A DNA stretch of 64,000 nucleotides from CAWCPR01 sp963797475 (lineage in GTDB: Bacteria > Chloroflexota > Anaerolineae > Anaerolineales > UBA4823), in assembly GCA_963797475.1 (NCBI GenBank), contig CAWCPR010000001.1, forward strand, positions 2,728,001 to 2,792,000, read 5' to 3'. The position numbers were made by a program, and so were the translations under genes. How positions within the stretch are numbered: the stretch's first letter is position 1; the number at the start of each line of letters is the position of its first letter. The notes below the pieces were generated by a model, which saw only the letters and a list, made by a program, of their open reading frames with translations, made no database searches and was not told the DNA's origin. Below are positions 17,734 through 27,343 of this stretch, one piece after another.

Positions 17734-18276
17734 CTACGATTCGTCTTTCAGTTTTCCAAACAAGCGTTGGATCGTTCCCTGGCGCAGCTCGTCCAGGGCC
17801 AGGATGGTAGCGACCAGGTTATCCAGGGCGTGAAAGAAGGTGAGCATGCCTTGCAGGCGCTGCTGGTAAAAGAGGGCCAGCCCGGCTTCGTCTGGCCCGG
17901 GCTGGGCGGATTGGACCATCTCGAGGCTCTCATCCACGGTGCGCAGAGCGCGGTCGAACTCGCTCTTCTCCCGTTCTTTCAGGATCCCCCTGGCAATTTT
18001 CCAGAAATCGGTCTCCGCCTCGTAATAATCCCTGCGCTCGCCGATCTTGACCTGCTGGCGCACCATGCCCAGCCGTTCCAGCATGCGCACATTCGTGCTG
18101 ACGGCGCCCTTGGTCACGCTGACCTGCTCGACCAGATCATCCAGGCAGAGCGGCTCGGGGGAGAGGTACAGTGTGGCGTAGATGGCGCCCATGGCTTTGG
18201 GGAATCCCCAAAAATTGCTGACCCGGCTCAGCCCCAGGGTCAGGTGCCGGCGAGTTTGGGATAGCGTTTCGTCCAT
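17734..18276 (-). CDS. GbsR/MarR-type winged-helix regulator
   Basis: The product has 180 residues. FWGFPKAMGAIYATLYLSPEPLCLDDLVEQVSVTKGAVSTNVRMLERLGMV is the GbsR-type DNA-binding core (about 22-75), with a wing VKIGERRDYYEAE. The C-terminal half is helical. GbsR proteins repress osmolyte or transport operons. Here the likely targets are its own promoter, which carries an inverted repeat, and the membrane-protein genes downstream on the same strand. Confidence 0.85.
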   Translation of the reverse strand: MDETLSQTRRHLTLGLSRVSNFWGFPKAMGAIYATLYLSPEPLCLDDLVEQVSVTKGAVSTNVRMLERLGMVRQQVKIGERRDYYEAETDFWKIARGILKEREKSEFDRALRTVDESLEMVQSAQPGPDEAGLALFYQQRLQGMLTFFHALDNLVATILALDELRQGTIQRLFGKLKDES

Positions 18277-18298
18277 GATGATACCTCTGTTCTGAACG

Positions 18299-18330
18299 TT
18301 TAGTTTATACTAAACATAGTATATAAACTA
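18299..18330. promoter_or_regulatory. inverted-repeat operator upstream of the GbsR-type gene
   Basis: TTTAGTTTATACTAAA (18299-18314) is a symmetric site. A second half-like TAGTATATAAACTA (18317-18330) mirrors the TAGTTTATACTA part of the first. The block is AT-rich and 23 bases upstream of the regulator's ATG, fitting autoregulation. Confidence 0.65.
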
Positions 18331-18566
18331 TTCTTCACTTTGTCAACCTTTTCCAATTCACCCACATTCCCTTGCGGTGAGGACAAATTGCCAGAGTGCG
18401 TTTGCGCTTCCCGCCGGCTCTCCAAACATGGACATCTGGGCGTTTTTCTTGTATGATAGATGAAACAGTGGCATTTTTTAATAAAAATTAAGGCAATTTT
18501 GATGTTATGATGTTAAAAAGCAGGCGACCTAGTGATTGCCCGATTAAATATAAAGGAGTTTTAAAG
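18331..18566. other. intergenic region between divergent regulator and LysM gene
   Basis: No gene was found. The right half is AT-rich and likely holds the promoter of the LysM-domain gene. Apart from the operator described separately, no clear -35/-10 pair with 16-18 bp spacing was identified. Confidence 0.3.
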
Positions 18567-19190
18567 ATGAAACCCAACCGACAATCGAATAAACTGTCCC
18601 ATTTTCCAAGGATCCTGCTCAGCCTGGCGTTGGTTCTGGCGTTTATGACGGCCGCGCTGCCTCGATCTGCTCAGGCTGCGACGACTTGCCAGGCTTATTA
18701 CACCGTCAGGGAAGGCGATACGACCCCTTACATTTCCCATACTTTCGGTTTTAAGTGGAAGGATATCGCTACCGCCAATGACATGGACCCGTGGGATAAG
18801 CTTGAGGTGGGCCAGCGGCTGTGCATCCCGTCCTCCGATAAAAGCACGAAAAACAAAAGCGATGAAGACACCAGCACATCGAACAAGAAGACCCACGATT
18901 TTACCGAAGACGAAAAGAACGCCAAGTACACACTCACCATCTCGGCGAAGCGCATTTACCTGGATCTTTCCAAGTTTTCCGATGACCACAACTACCTTGT
19001 GAAGGTCCGCGATGTGTACACGGGTTCTGGGGGCTGGTATAAGCTTGGCTTTATCGAAGTCAAAAAGAACAAGGCCGCCAGCTTCTCTTATAACGTGCCC
19101 GACGATTTGAGGACTACGCTCACATTGAGCGTCTGCCTCAAAGACCTGGCCTCGGATGATCTCATCTGCCGCACCGCAATCAATCCGTAG
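18567..19190 (+). CDS. secreted LysM-domain protein
   Basis: The product has 207 residues. A Sec signal peptide (basic start, then LLSLALVLAFMTAALPRSAQA) ends near residue 38. One LysM-like domain follows (YYTVREGDTTPYISHTFGF, then LEVGQRLCIP), then a Lys/Asp/Ser-rich linker and a beta-rich C-terminal domain of about 85 residues with a Cys pair. LysM binds peptidoglycan, so a cell-wall-associated role is likely. AAAGGAG at 18552-18558 fixes ATG 18567 over the upstream ATG at 18507. It may form a pair with the next LysM gene. Confidence 0.8.
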   Translation: MKPNRQSNKLSHFPRILLSLALVLAFMTAALPRSAQAATTCQAYYTVREGDTTPYISHTFGFKWKDIATANDMDPWDKLEVGQRLCIPSSDKSTKNKSDEDTSTSNKKTHDFTEDEKNAKYTLTISAKRIYLDLSKFSDDHNYLVKVRDVYTGSGGWYKLGFIEVKKNKAASFSYNVPDDLRTTLTLSVCLKDLASDDLICRTAINP

Positions 19191-19218
19191 CCAAAACACA
19201 CCCCTGATAACCATGAAT

Positions 19219-19248
19219 CTGGCATCCGGCGTTGGCGCCGGGTGCCAG
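19219..19248 (+). terminator. stem-loop after the first LysM gene
   Basis: CTGGCATCCGGCG, a TTGG loop and CGCCGGGTGCCAG form a 13-bp stem with one G-T pair. It lies 28 bases past the stop. Only a weak TTGGTTT follows, so intrinsic termination may be partial. Confidence 0.5.
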
Positions 19249-19386
19249 ATTGGTTTAAAGAGATCGATGGAAATATGGATTCCATCAGGTAGAATCAGGA
19301 TTGAGTTGTAAAAGTGGTGGATTGAAAAAGAAGTGGCCGCAGGATTACATTCTTTGTGCCATTCCCTGGCGGTAAAGGAGAATTTC

Positions 19387-20118
19387 ATGAAAGACAACGA
19401 AAGGGTACCCAGCGTGATCGCGGCTTACCGGAAACGACAGGAAAGAGCCGAGCGATTGCTGCTGGTTTTCTGGGTCGGGATTATGCTTTTGGTGATCGGC
19501 GCCGGTTTCCTGATTTACCGTCTATTAAAGTCCACTGGTTCGCAGCAAGCGCTTAATATCACAGAGACCGCCACCCTGACGGAAACCGCCGCCCAAAGCT
19601 CGCCTACAGCCACCATCTCCGCCCCAACCAACACCCAATCGCTGGAGCAAACAGAAACGCCAGCGCCAAACGAGGCGTCCAGCGGGGTCCCCGCCGCGGC
19701 TGGGATCACCACCTACACGGTCAGACAGGGAGAGACCCTGGTTGGCATCGCCGGGCAATTCGGAATTAACTTGCCCACCTTGGTCGCTCTTAACCCCTCC
19801 ATCACACCCGAGTTTCTCAACGTCGGGGATCAACTTTCGGTTCCCGTTCAAGGAGGCGGGCTCACTACGCCCACCTCCATCCTGTCTGGTTTTCAAACGA
19901 CCGTCGAATACACGGTTGTTGCCGGCGACACCCTGGCTGTGATCGCCGATCGCTATGGCAGCACCGTCGACGCTATCGTCCAGGAAAACAACCTGGACAG
20001 CCCCGACCAGATCCAGGAGGGCCAAACGCTGAGAATCCCGGTAAGCGGAAACACGCCTACCCCGGCGCCCGAGTCGACGGCGTCAGAGTCGACGATAACG
20101 GTTACCCCGGCGCCGTAA
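19387..20118 (+). CDS. membrane-anchored protein with two LysM domains
   Basis: The product has about 243 residues. After 22 cytoplasmic residues comes one TM segment (LLLVFWVGIMLLVIGAGFLIY), then a Thr/Ser-rich linker and two LysM domains: TYTVRQGETLVGIAGQFGIN...VGDQLSVP and EYTVVAGDTLAVIADRYGST...EGQTLRIP. It ends in another Thr/Pro-rich tail. It is predicted to sit in the membrane with its repeats in the cell wall. AAAGGAGAATTTC precedes ATG 19387. The function is unknown beyond glycan binding. Confidence 0.82.
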   Translation: MKDNERVPSVIAAYRKRQERAERLLLVFWVGIMLLVIGAGFLIYRLLKSTGSQQALNITETATLTETAAQSSPTATISAPTNTQSLEQTETPAPNEASSGVPAAAGITTYTVRQGETLVGIAGQFGINLPTLVALNPSITPEFLNVGDQLSVPVQGGGLTTPTSILSGFQTTVEYTVVAGDTLAVIADRYGSTVDAIVQENNLDSPDQIQEGQTLRIPVSGNTPTPAPESTASESTITVTPAP

Positions 20119-20207
20119 ATATCGCGCCTTTAACGACGGTCCAAAGGGGTGGGTTATGAAAGACGCTTTTTTAATAGACGATCGACATTTTGTTTGGAGG
20201 AAAAACG

Positions 20208-21557
20208 ATGAACGACTTATTGGTTGAAACTGCCCGGCGGGCAAGCTGCTACCTGGATGAATTGGAGAAGCGCCGTGTTTTTCCTTCCCCCGAAGCCCTG
20301 GCAGGATTGGCGGCTTTCGATGGGCCGCTGCCGGAAGAGCCTCTTGACCCGCAGGAGACACTGGCCCTTCTGGATGAGGCCGGCTCGCCGGCCACGGTGG
20401 CTTCGACCGGGGGACGTTACTTTGGTTTTGTCATAGGTGGAACACTGCCCGCTGCCCAGGCTGCCAACTGGCTGGCCGGGGCCTGGGACCAGAACGCCGG
20501 TATGCTGGTCTCCTCGCCGGTGGCAGCCAGGTTGGAAACGGTCGCTTTAGGCTGGTTGTTGGATGTGTTGGGACTGCCGCCTCAATCCGGGGGCGGATTC
20601 GTCAGCGGCGCGACCATGGCCAACTTCGGCGGGCTGGCAGCCGCTCGCCACGCCATACTCCGCCAGCTTGGCTGGGACGTGGAAGCGAAGGGCCTGTTTG
20701 GCGCCCCGCCAATTACAGTAATCGTCGGCGACGAGGTGCACGTCAGTCTGCTGAAGGCCTTGAGCTTGTTGGGCCTGGGGCGGGAGCGAGTGGCGCGCGT
20801 GCCGGTAGATGGCCAGGGCCGGATGCTTGCGCAGGCCATGCCCGAGATCTCCGGTCCGACCATCGTCTGCCTGCAGGCTGGCAATGTCAACACCGGCGCA
20901 TTCGACCCGGCTCGTGAGATCTGCCAGATCGCCCACGCAGCCGGCGCCTGGGTGCATGTGGATGGCGCGTTCGGCTTGTGGGCTGCTTCAACCCCGGGCC
21001 GGGCGCACCTGGTCGAGGGCGTGGGCGAAGCCAATTCGTGGGCCACCGACGCCCATAAATGGCTCAACGTGCCCTATGATTGCGGCCTGGTCTTCTGCCG
21101 GCGGGCCAGAGAACTGCGGGCGGCCTTGACTTACAGCACAGCCGCCTACCTGCCGGGGAGCGAGCAGCGCGAGCCGATGGATTACACGCCCGAGATGTCG
21201 CGCCGGGCGCGTGGCGTGGAAGTATGGGCTGCGCTGCGCTCGCTGGGCCGCTCCGGCCTGGCGAATATGGTAGAAGGCTGCTGCCGGCACGCGACCCGCT
21301 TCGCCGAAGGGCTTGCCTCAGCCGGTTACACGGTTCTGAACGATGTGCAGCTTAATCAAGTGCTGGTTTCTTTCGGGGAGGCAGACAAAACCCGGCAGGT
21401 GATCGCGGAGGTGCAGAAGGATGGCACCTGCTGGTGTGGGGGCACGGTCTGGCAAGGACACACGGCCATGCGCATCAGCGTCTCGTCCTGGGCGACAACC
21501 GATGTGGATGTAGCGCGCAGCCTGGAGGCCATCCTGCGCATCGCGGCTGCCGTCTGA
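20208..21557 (+). CDS. PLP-dependent group II-type decarboxylase
   Basis: The product has 449 residues. The PLP lysine is in TDAHKWLNVPYDCG (about 285-298), preceded by AWVHVDGAFGLW, whose Asp contacts the pyridine nitrogen, and by the GGxFVSGATMANFGGL stretch that holds the phosphate. These are hallmarks of aromatic-L-amino-acid or glutamate decarboxylase-like enzymes. The substrate cannot be told. GGAGG is placed seven bases before ATG 20208. The gene stands alone between the LysM gene and the SulP transporter. Confidence 0.88.
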   Translation: MNDLLVETARRASCYLDELEKRRVFPSPEALAGLAAFDGPLPEEPLDPQETLALLDEAGSPATVASTGGRYFGFVIGGTLPAAQAANWLAGAWDQNAGMLVSSPVAARLETVALGWLLDVLGLPPQSGGGFVSGATMANFGGLAAARHAILRQLGWDVEAKGLFGAPPITVIVGDEVHVSLLKALSLLGLGRERVARVPVDGQGRMLAQAMPEISGPTIVCLQAGNVNTGAFDPAREICQIAHAAGAWVHVDGAFGLWAASTPGRAHLVEGVGEANSWATDAHKWLNVPYDCGLVFCRRARELRAALTYSTAAYLPGSEQREPMDYTPEMSRRARGVEVWAALRSLGRSGLANMVEGCCRHATRFAEGLASAGYTVLNDVQLNQVLVSFGEADKTRQVIAEVQKDGTCWCGGTVWQGHTAMRISVSSWATTDVDVARSLEAILRIAAAV

Positions 21558-21602
21558 TCCCCTTGAACCGCTGGTGATCCTACCCCCATGGGAGCAGTTT
21601 AG

Positions 21603-23831
21603 ATGACCGGCCCCATCTCCAAACCTTCTGAAAATCCACTGGCGCAGCTCGCCCAAGATTTACGCCCGGGCCGGCTTTTGCCGGGTCTCGTGGCTGGCCT
21701 CGTCACCGGCATTCTGAATGTCATGCTCGCCATGTCTTTGGCGGCGCTGATCTTTTCCGGCGAACTGGCAGCCAGGCTGCCCACCGGCATCGGCATGGTT
21801 CTAATCGGCGATGCGGTCGTGGGAACGCTGATCGCCTTGACCAGCTCGCATCCCAGCAGCATCGCAGTCAGCCAGGATGTCCCCGCGGCTATCCTGGCGC
21901 CGGTCGTCGCTGCGGCTCTGGTGGGGATGCCTCCCGGAACCGGGGATGCGCAAAGGTTTTTCACTGCCGTGCTGCTGATTACAGGCGCCACCCTGCTCAC
22001 CGGCCTGTGTTTTCTCGCCCTGGGATATTTTAAATTAGGGGGGTTGGTGCGTTTTCTCCCTTATCCGGTCATCGGCGGGTTTCTGGCTGGGACGGGTTGG
22101 CTCTTGCTTATCGGTGGAATTGGGATCATGGCCGGGGACCGGTCCATTGCCACGATCCTGCGCCTCGATATGTTCGTCCACTGGCTGCCTGGCGTCGTCT
22201 TCGCCCTCATTTTGATGGTTGTATTGAGGCGCGTCGATCATCCGCTCATCATCCCAGGTGTGGTAACCGCCGCCGTTTCCCTGTTCTATCTTTTCGTTTG
22301 GGTCAGTGGAGCCTCCCTGCCCAACCTCAGCGCCCAGGGCTGGCTGTTGGGCGAGTTTCCGGCGGGTGGGCTGTGGCAGTTTCCTCTCGACCCAACCCAT
22401 TTAGGCCAGGTGAATTGGGGCACGCTTGCGAGCAGCCTCCAAAACATGCTGCCCATTCTGCTAATCAGCATGGTAATGTTGCTGCTCAACGTAAGCGGCA
22501 TGGAACTGATCGTCAAGCAGGATATCAATTTGAACCAGGAATTAATCGTGGCGGGAGTGGGCAACCTGGTAGGGGGGACCTTTGGGGCTATCGTCACTTT
22601 CCACGCAATCAGTTTTTCGAGCTTAAATCACCGCATGGCCAACAGCAGCCGGATCACCGCCCTGGTCAGCTCCGCGGTTTGTTTGCTTTTCGTCCTGCTT
22701 GGCCCGCTGGTGTTGGCTTATCTTCCCAAGTTTATCCTTGGCGGCATGTTGGCGTATTTAGGATTATCGTTGCTCGAGGAGTGGGTCCTCCAGGCCCGCA
22801 GTCGGTTCCCACCTCTGGATTATTTCATTGTCCTGTTGATCCTGGCGGTCGCAGCCGTGCTCGGCTTCTTACAAGGAGTGGTGGTTGGCCTGCTGGCCGC
22901 GCTGGTCCTGTTTATTGTCAACTACAGCCGGATCAATGTTGTCAAGCGCGCACTTTCTGGTGTGTCGTTCCAGAGCCGGGTGACCCGCCTGGGTAGCCAG
23001 CGGGCGATCCTCCTCGCACGCGGCGAACAGATCCACATTTTGCAGTTGCAAGGCTACCTGTTTTTCGGTACGGCATACCATCTTCTGCAGCAAGTTCGCC
23101 AGCGGCTGGCTCAAAATGGCCTGTCGCAGGTGCGATTCCTGGTTCTGGATTTTCGCCAGGTGACCGGGCTTGATTCGACTGCTGTCCTCAGCTTCATAAA
23201 GATGAAGCAGATTGCCGACGAACTGGGCCTGATCTTGATCTTTACTGCCCTTTCTCCTGAAATCCTGGCCCAGTTTGCGAACAACGGGCTGGGCGAAGTC
23301 GATGGTGTTAAGGTTTACCCGGACCTGGATCGCGGCGTGGAATGGTGCGAAGAGGAAATTTTACAGGCTGCGGACGCCGGCGATGTGGACGAATCCCTGC
23401 TGGATCATTTGGTTTTGATTTTGCCAGAGGCGGACAATCTGGAGGCGCTGTTGGGGTACCTGGAACGGGAAGAGTTCGCCTCAGGAGAGGATTTGATGCG
23501 CCAGGGCGACGAGCCCGACAGGTTGTACTTCATCGAAAAGGGCCAGGTGACAGCGCAGCTTGAGGCTGGTCCTGGCGAAGCGCAGGCCCGTCTGGAAACG
23601 ATGCGCGGCGGCAGGGTGGTTGGCGAGATTGGGTTCTATCTCAGCTTTGCCCGCACCGCTACGGTTCGCGCGGATGAACCGACGATGGTTTACCGCCTGT
23701 CACTCGCCCGCTTGAAGGAGATGGAAAGCTCTGACCCGGCTTTGGCAGCGACGATTTACCACCTGATCGCACACCTGCTGGCAGAACGAGCGGCCCACCT
23801 GATACGCGCCGTGGATGCGCTGCTGCAATAG
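21603..23831 (+). CDS. SulP-family anion transporter with STAS and cNMP-binding domains
   Basis: The product has 742 residues. The first 440 are hydrophobic, with a SulP-type core (GLVAGLVTGILNVMLAMSLAALIF; later TFHAISFSSLNHR). A STAS domain follows at about 460-580 (ILQLQGYLFFGTAYHL, FRQVTGLDSTAVLSF). The last 140 residues form a CRP-type cyclic-nucleotide fold (EEFASGEDLMRQGDEPDRLYFIEKG ... VVGEIGFYL ... RTATVRAD). It probably carries sulfate, bicarbonate or another anion across the cytoplasmic membrane, gated by its cytosolic domains. The substrate is not predictable. GGGAG lies upstream of ATG 21603. Confidence 0.9.
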   Translation: MTGPISKPSENPLAQLAQDLRPGRLLPGLVAGLVTGILNVMLAMSLAALIFSGELAARLPTGIGMVLIGDAVVGTLIALTSSHPSSIAVSQDVPAAILAPVVAAALVGMPPGTGDAQRFFTAVLLITGATLLTGLCFLALGYFKLGGLVRFLPYPVIGGFLAGTGWLLLIGGIGIMAGDRSIATILRLDMFVHWLPGVVFALILMVVLRRVDHPLIIPGVVTAAVSLFYLFVWVSGASLPNLSAQGWLLGEFPAGGLWQFPLDPTHLGQVNWGTLASSLQNMLPILLISMVMLLLNVSGMELIVKQDINLNQELIVAGVGNLVGGTFGAIVTFHAISFSSLNHRMANSSRITALVSSAVCLLFVLLGPLVLAYLPKFILGGMLAYLGLSLLEEWVLQARSRFPPLDYFIVLLILAVAAVLGFLQGVVVGLLAALVLFIVNYSRINVVKRALSGVSFQSRVTRLGSQRAILLARGEQIHILQLQGYLFFGTAYHLLQQVRQRLAQNGLSQVRFLVLDFRQVTGLDSTAVLSFIKMKQIADELGLILIFTALSPEILAQFANNGLGEVDGVKVYPDLDRGVEWCEEEILQAADAGDVDESLLDHLVLILPEADNLEALLGYLEREEFASGEDLMRQGDEPDRLYFIEKGQVTAQLEAGPGEAQARLETMRGGRVVGEIGFYLSFARTATVRADEPTMVYRLSLARLKEMESSDPALAATIYHLIAHLLAERAAHLIRAVDALLQ

Positions 23832-23896
23832 CCCGGTTTACGCCCCCTCAATTTTTTTGCGAGTTTGGGAAGGTCCCCAAATAGCGCCGTACGATG

Positions 23897-24463
23897 CTAT
23901 GGTTCAGGAGCGAATTTCGCAGCTTGTATATCTTGTTGAATTTCATCTGGACAAACTTCTCGTAAATAGGTATTTGAAAATGCACCAGGGAAAACACCAA
24001 GTCTGAAATAAGTTAGATTGATATACCATCCGTAATAATGAACAAATGTTACTCCATACATTTCGTGACACCAACGAACAGACGGCGTTTTCATGTTGCA
24101 ACGATGGCATAAATTCGGGGCGAAAATAGATTTACTTGCGCCATTTTCAAAAGACATGTTTTGTGAGATTTCAGCGATAAGATTGGGGAATTCACTTTTG
24201 CTCAAAGGAGCGTTAGATAGCCCCTCAAATGTTGAATTCGGGTATTGTAAAGGGCGAAGTTTGATGTAGTTTTCCACTGCTGAACGAGTGCACGAACAGA
24301 GATAAGGCTTCGACTTATTATCTTTAGAGAAGGCTATAAAAGTACCATAGTGATTTGGGTAATGAACAACGGAAAACGGCAGATTTTCCTCTACCGTAAT
24401 ACCCAATGAAACTGGAGGTAAAGGAACTTTTTTGGGAGTCTTCTTGCTGTTTCCCGATTTCAT
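23897..24463 (-). CDS. AT-rich orphan protein with Cys motifs
   Basis: The product has 188 residues, with no recognised family. It carries CSC (about 57-59) and CHRC (about 119-122) plus further Cys/His pairs, which could bind zinc. Its base composition is clearly more AT-rich than the flanking genes, pointing to recent acquisition. An attC-like palindrome stands 47 bases beyond its start codon. Coding is supported by the length of the uninterrupted frame and by the plausible folded-protein composition, not by homology. Confidence 0.6.
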   Translation of the reverse strand: MKSGNSKKTPKKVPLPPVSLGITVEENLPFSVVHYPNHYGTFIAFSKDNKSKPYLCSCTRSAVENYIKLRPLQYPNSTFEGLSNAPLSKSEFPNLIAEISQNMSFENGASKSIFAPNLCHRCNMKTPSVRWCHEMYGVTFVHYYGWYINLTYFRLGVFPGAFSNTYLREVCPDEIQQDIQAAKFAPEP

Positions 24464-24510
24464 TTATTCTTTAATTCTTCATCTTACCCAACTTGATTAT
24501 GCAAGGAACT

Positions 24511-24600
24511 GCCCTACGGCCTCGAGCTGAGCGGCACAGCCAATCTGCATCGTCCATGAAATAACGCTGAGGCTGCGTCCGCCCCAGCGAGTTGTTAGGC
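24511..24600. repeat. attC-like imperfect palindrome
   Basis: The ends read GCCCTAC (24511-24517) and GTTAGGC (24594-24600), close to the integron R'' (RYYYAAC) and R' (GTTRRRY) cores; the left one has one mismatch. Inside, 24521-24541 and 24571-24591 pair with bulges through CTCG/CGAG, CTG/CAG, GCGG/CCGC and AGCC/GGCT. Total length is 90 bp, within the attC range. Extrahelical bases and imperfect pairing are typical of folded attC sites. No integrase gene is present in the window. Confidence 0.45.
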
Positions 24601-24671
24601 GGCATCGGGGCCGCGCACTCGCATTCAGGAACGGTGACTCATGCCGGGCGACGAGGTTCGGCTGGTTGTTG

Positions 24672-27163
24672 TTACCGTCCGACCAGTGGCAGAAACACCA
24701 GGTCGATCCTGTCCATGCGACGGTAAATGCCGCCAGCTAAGTTTTGAGAGCCAGGCGCGGCCGCCAGGCGTCGGGAAGCACCAGATGAGGTAAAGATGGT
24801 CCCACCGGAAGTGCCGATATAGTACACAATCCGTCCTTCTTCTGTCGCGGCGTTGAAACCGGCAACCGCCGCTGTCCCGGCAATGCCGCTGCCCGTCTCC
24901 CAAGGAGTGGTTGGATCGTCCGGGATGGATCTCAAGTACCGCAAGCCGTTCGTGGTGGCGGCGTAGAGCCAGTAGCCTGTTCCTACCTTGACAAGTTTCA
25001 GCTTCGGGATGAAGCCCCCTCCGATGCCGGTCATATTCACCCAGGTCTCGCCGCCGTCATGAGTGGCAAACACGCCATCATCACCGGCGCTACTGTAGGT
25101 GCTGAGATAGATCGAATTTGAATTGCTTGGGTCGATCACCAGGGATTGAACACTGGCTGTAGTCGGCTGGTTTGCCAGGAGCGTCCAGGTAGCTCCGCGA
25201 TCTATACTGCGCAGCAGGCCAGAGCTGACCGACCCAGCATAGACCACGTTCGGATTATTAGGATCAAAAACCAGGTCCACGATACCCGTGATGTCTTCCG
25301 GGGTCGTCTGCTGGGTCCAGGTGATGCCGCCGTTGGTGCTGGCGTAAATCAGCCCAAACCCCGGACTGCCGAACCGGCAAATGCCCGCCAAGAGCCAATC
25401 TGAGGTTTGAGGGTCAGGCGCAATTGCAGCCAGCGCGGCCGTTTCACCTGCAAATTCAGGCGGCAAAGGGATGGCATATTCATTGAAGGTGCTGCCGTGA
25501 TCGTGGGAAACCCGCACCGTAGGCGGCAAGAAATAGCCCGAGACAACGTCATCGCCAAAATAGACTTTTCCATTGGTAAAGGGATCGATAGCAATCGCCG
25601 CAGCGCTTCCGCTAATTGGTATGGGCAGGCTTTGCCAGCTCCGGCCGCCATCGAAGGTGTGCAGCAACCCTTTGGCCTGCGTCGCAGCGTAGGCCTCATC
25701 GGCGTTGAACGGTGAAATGGCGATCGTGCGCGCCAGCACTGCGCCCAGCCCGGCATCAGTCTCCTGCCAGCTATCGCCGCCATCGGTGCTCTTATACAAA
25801 CCAGACTTGGTAGCCGCGAAAAGGGTAGTCGTTTGCCGGCTGGTCGCGCCCGGCATAACCCCAAAGCCGTGAACTTCATCGAGGCCGCGCCGAGGGGATG
25901 CCAGGTATCCCCGTCATCTTCGGAATAGTAACCGTGGCCCACGGCCGACCACAGCAAGCCGGAGATCGAGTCGTGGTAGGCAACGCCAGAATTAAATGAG
26001 CCGGGAGCCACCTGGACCTCTGTCCAGGTAGTGCCGCCGTCGGCGCTCCGATATGCAAAATCCGTGCCGCTGTTATCCGAGTCGCCGGTAATACTAATGG
26101 CCCAGAGAGTGTGGTGACCCTCGTCGTTCAGAGTGGGCGCGAATACCAACCCGCCGATGTAGTTGGCATGGTTGAAGGTGATCGGGTCGCCCCAGGTGAC
26201 GCCGCCGTTGGTCGTGGTATACACTTGCCCGCTGTCTGTGCCAATGACCCAGTTGAGGTCGGGCTGTGCGGGGTCAAACGCCAGCATGGTCAAATTCAAT
26301 CCGCTCGTGCTGCTGATCACCTCCGACCAGGTGTCCCCACGATCGGTCGAGTGGTACAGACCGGCTAGAGGGTCGTTGGCTTGCCGCTGGCTCTGAAAAG
26401 TCACGTAGACCCCATTGGGCTGGTCGGGGCGGATAAACGAATGAACTACAACCCCACCGGCAGATCGCAAGACATTAAACTCGTCGGGGACCTTGAGCAC
26501 CCAGTTCTGGCCATAGTCCAAAGAGCGAACCATGCCCAGGTTGGCATCTCCTCCCAGGTACATGACCGGCGGCTGGCCAGACGTGGGATAAACAATCTGG
26601 GTTTGGTAGGGGAACAGAGTGATCAGCGAATAATCCCAATGGGCGCCTCCGTCTTGGGATTTCCACAGGCCCGAACGGGCAGCCGAAACGTACACCCGAG
26701 ATGGATCCACGGGGTCCACAACGACTTTATAGAGTTCGCCGCCATAAGGGCCGTTTGAGGTCCAACCCGGCAGAGCGGCGCTCACCGTTATCGCCTCGGT
26801 CAGCGTCACGCTTTGTCCGATCGAGTTCATTGCTTTCAGATCGTAGTTACCCGGCGCAATTGACCAGGGAACGAGGGCGGCGACCTGGGTGCTGCTAATG
26901 ATCTCCAGGTTGCGCAGCGCCACGGTTCCCAGCGTCGCCGATATAACGGTGTCCAGATTACTGCCCAGGATGGTCACGGGCATGTTGACCTCATTGGCAA
27001 AACTGGAAGGGGAAATGGAAAGTAACGTCAAGTCGGCGCTCAATGTCATCTCGGGCTTTTCGAAGCGCTGATCATCCCGCGCAGTAACGCCTCGTGTTAA
27101 ACCGAATACCAGTATCAGCAGCAATGCCGGCAAAAGGGATACGGCGAATAAGCGAGTTTTCAT
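24672..27163 (-). CDS. secreted BNR-repeat protein with IPT/TIG domain, single-base frameshift
   Basis: It starts at ATG 27163 (AGGAGG upstream) with a signal peptide (LFAVSLLPALLLILVFGLT). An IPT/TIG-like domain follows (LLSISPSSFANEVNMPVTILGSNL), then many BNR/Asp-box blades: GLWKSQDGGAHWDYS, GLYHSTDRGDTWSEV, AYRSADGGTTWTEV, GLYKSTDGGDSWQET, GVFATHDGGETWVN. At 25859-25862 (CCCC on +) the frame shifts. Restoring one base joins FTALG to VMPGATS and gives about 830 residues. The protein ends DLVFLPLVGR. Asp-box propellers occur in sialidase-like and photosystem-stability-like folds, but no catalytic residues were found. It is likely a surface protein. Confidence 0.8.
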
Positions 27164-27343
27164 GAGGGCCTCCTTGATTGGGAATTGCGCTGACAAAAGA
27201 GTCGCGAACGACAAGTAGGACTCTGTGGATCTAGTGATACGCACTCACCTCGAGCTTGAAGGTCTCTTAATAAGGTTATTGCCAGATTACTAACAGATCT
27301 ACTGAGCTTATTAAATTATTATAACATTAAAGGAAAATTAAAA
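27164..27343. other. AT-rich gap before the IS element
   Basis: This 180-bp stretch probably carries the promoter of the BNR gene reading leftward. Nothing else is recognised. Confidence 0.3.

Noticed and set aside
23862..23879. Hairpin TTTGGG...CCCAAA after the SulP gene as a terminator
   Set aside because: The stem is only six bp and no T-run follows it; the T-run precedes it.
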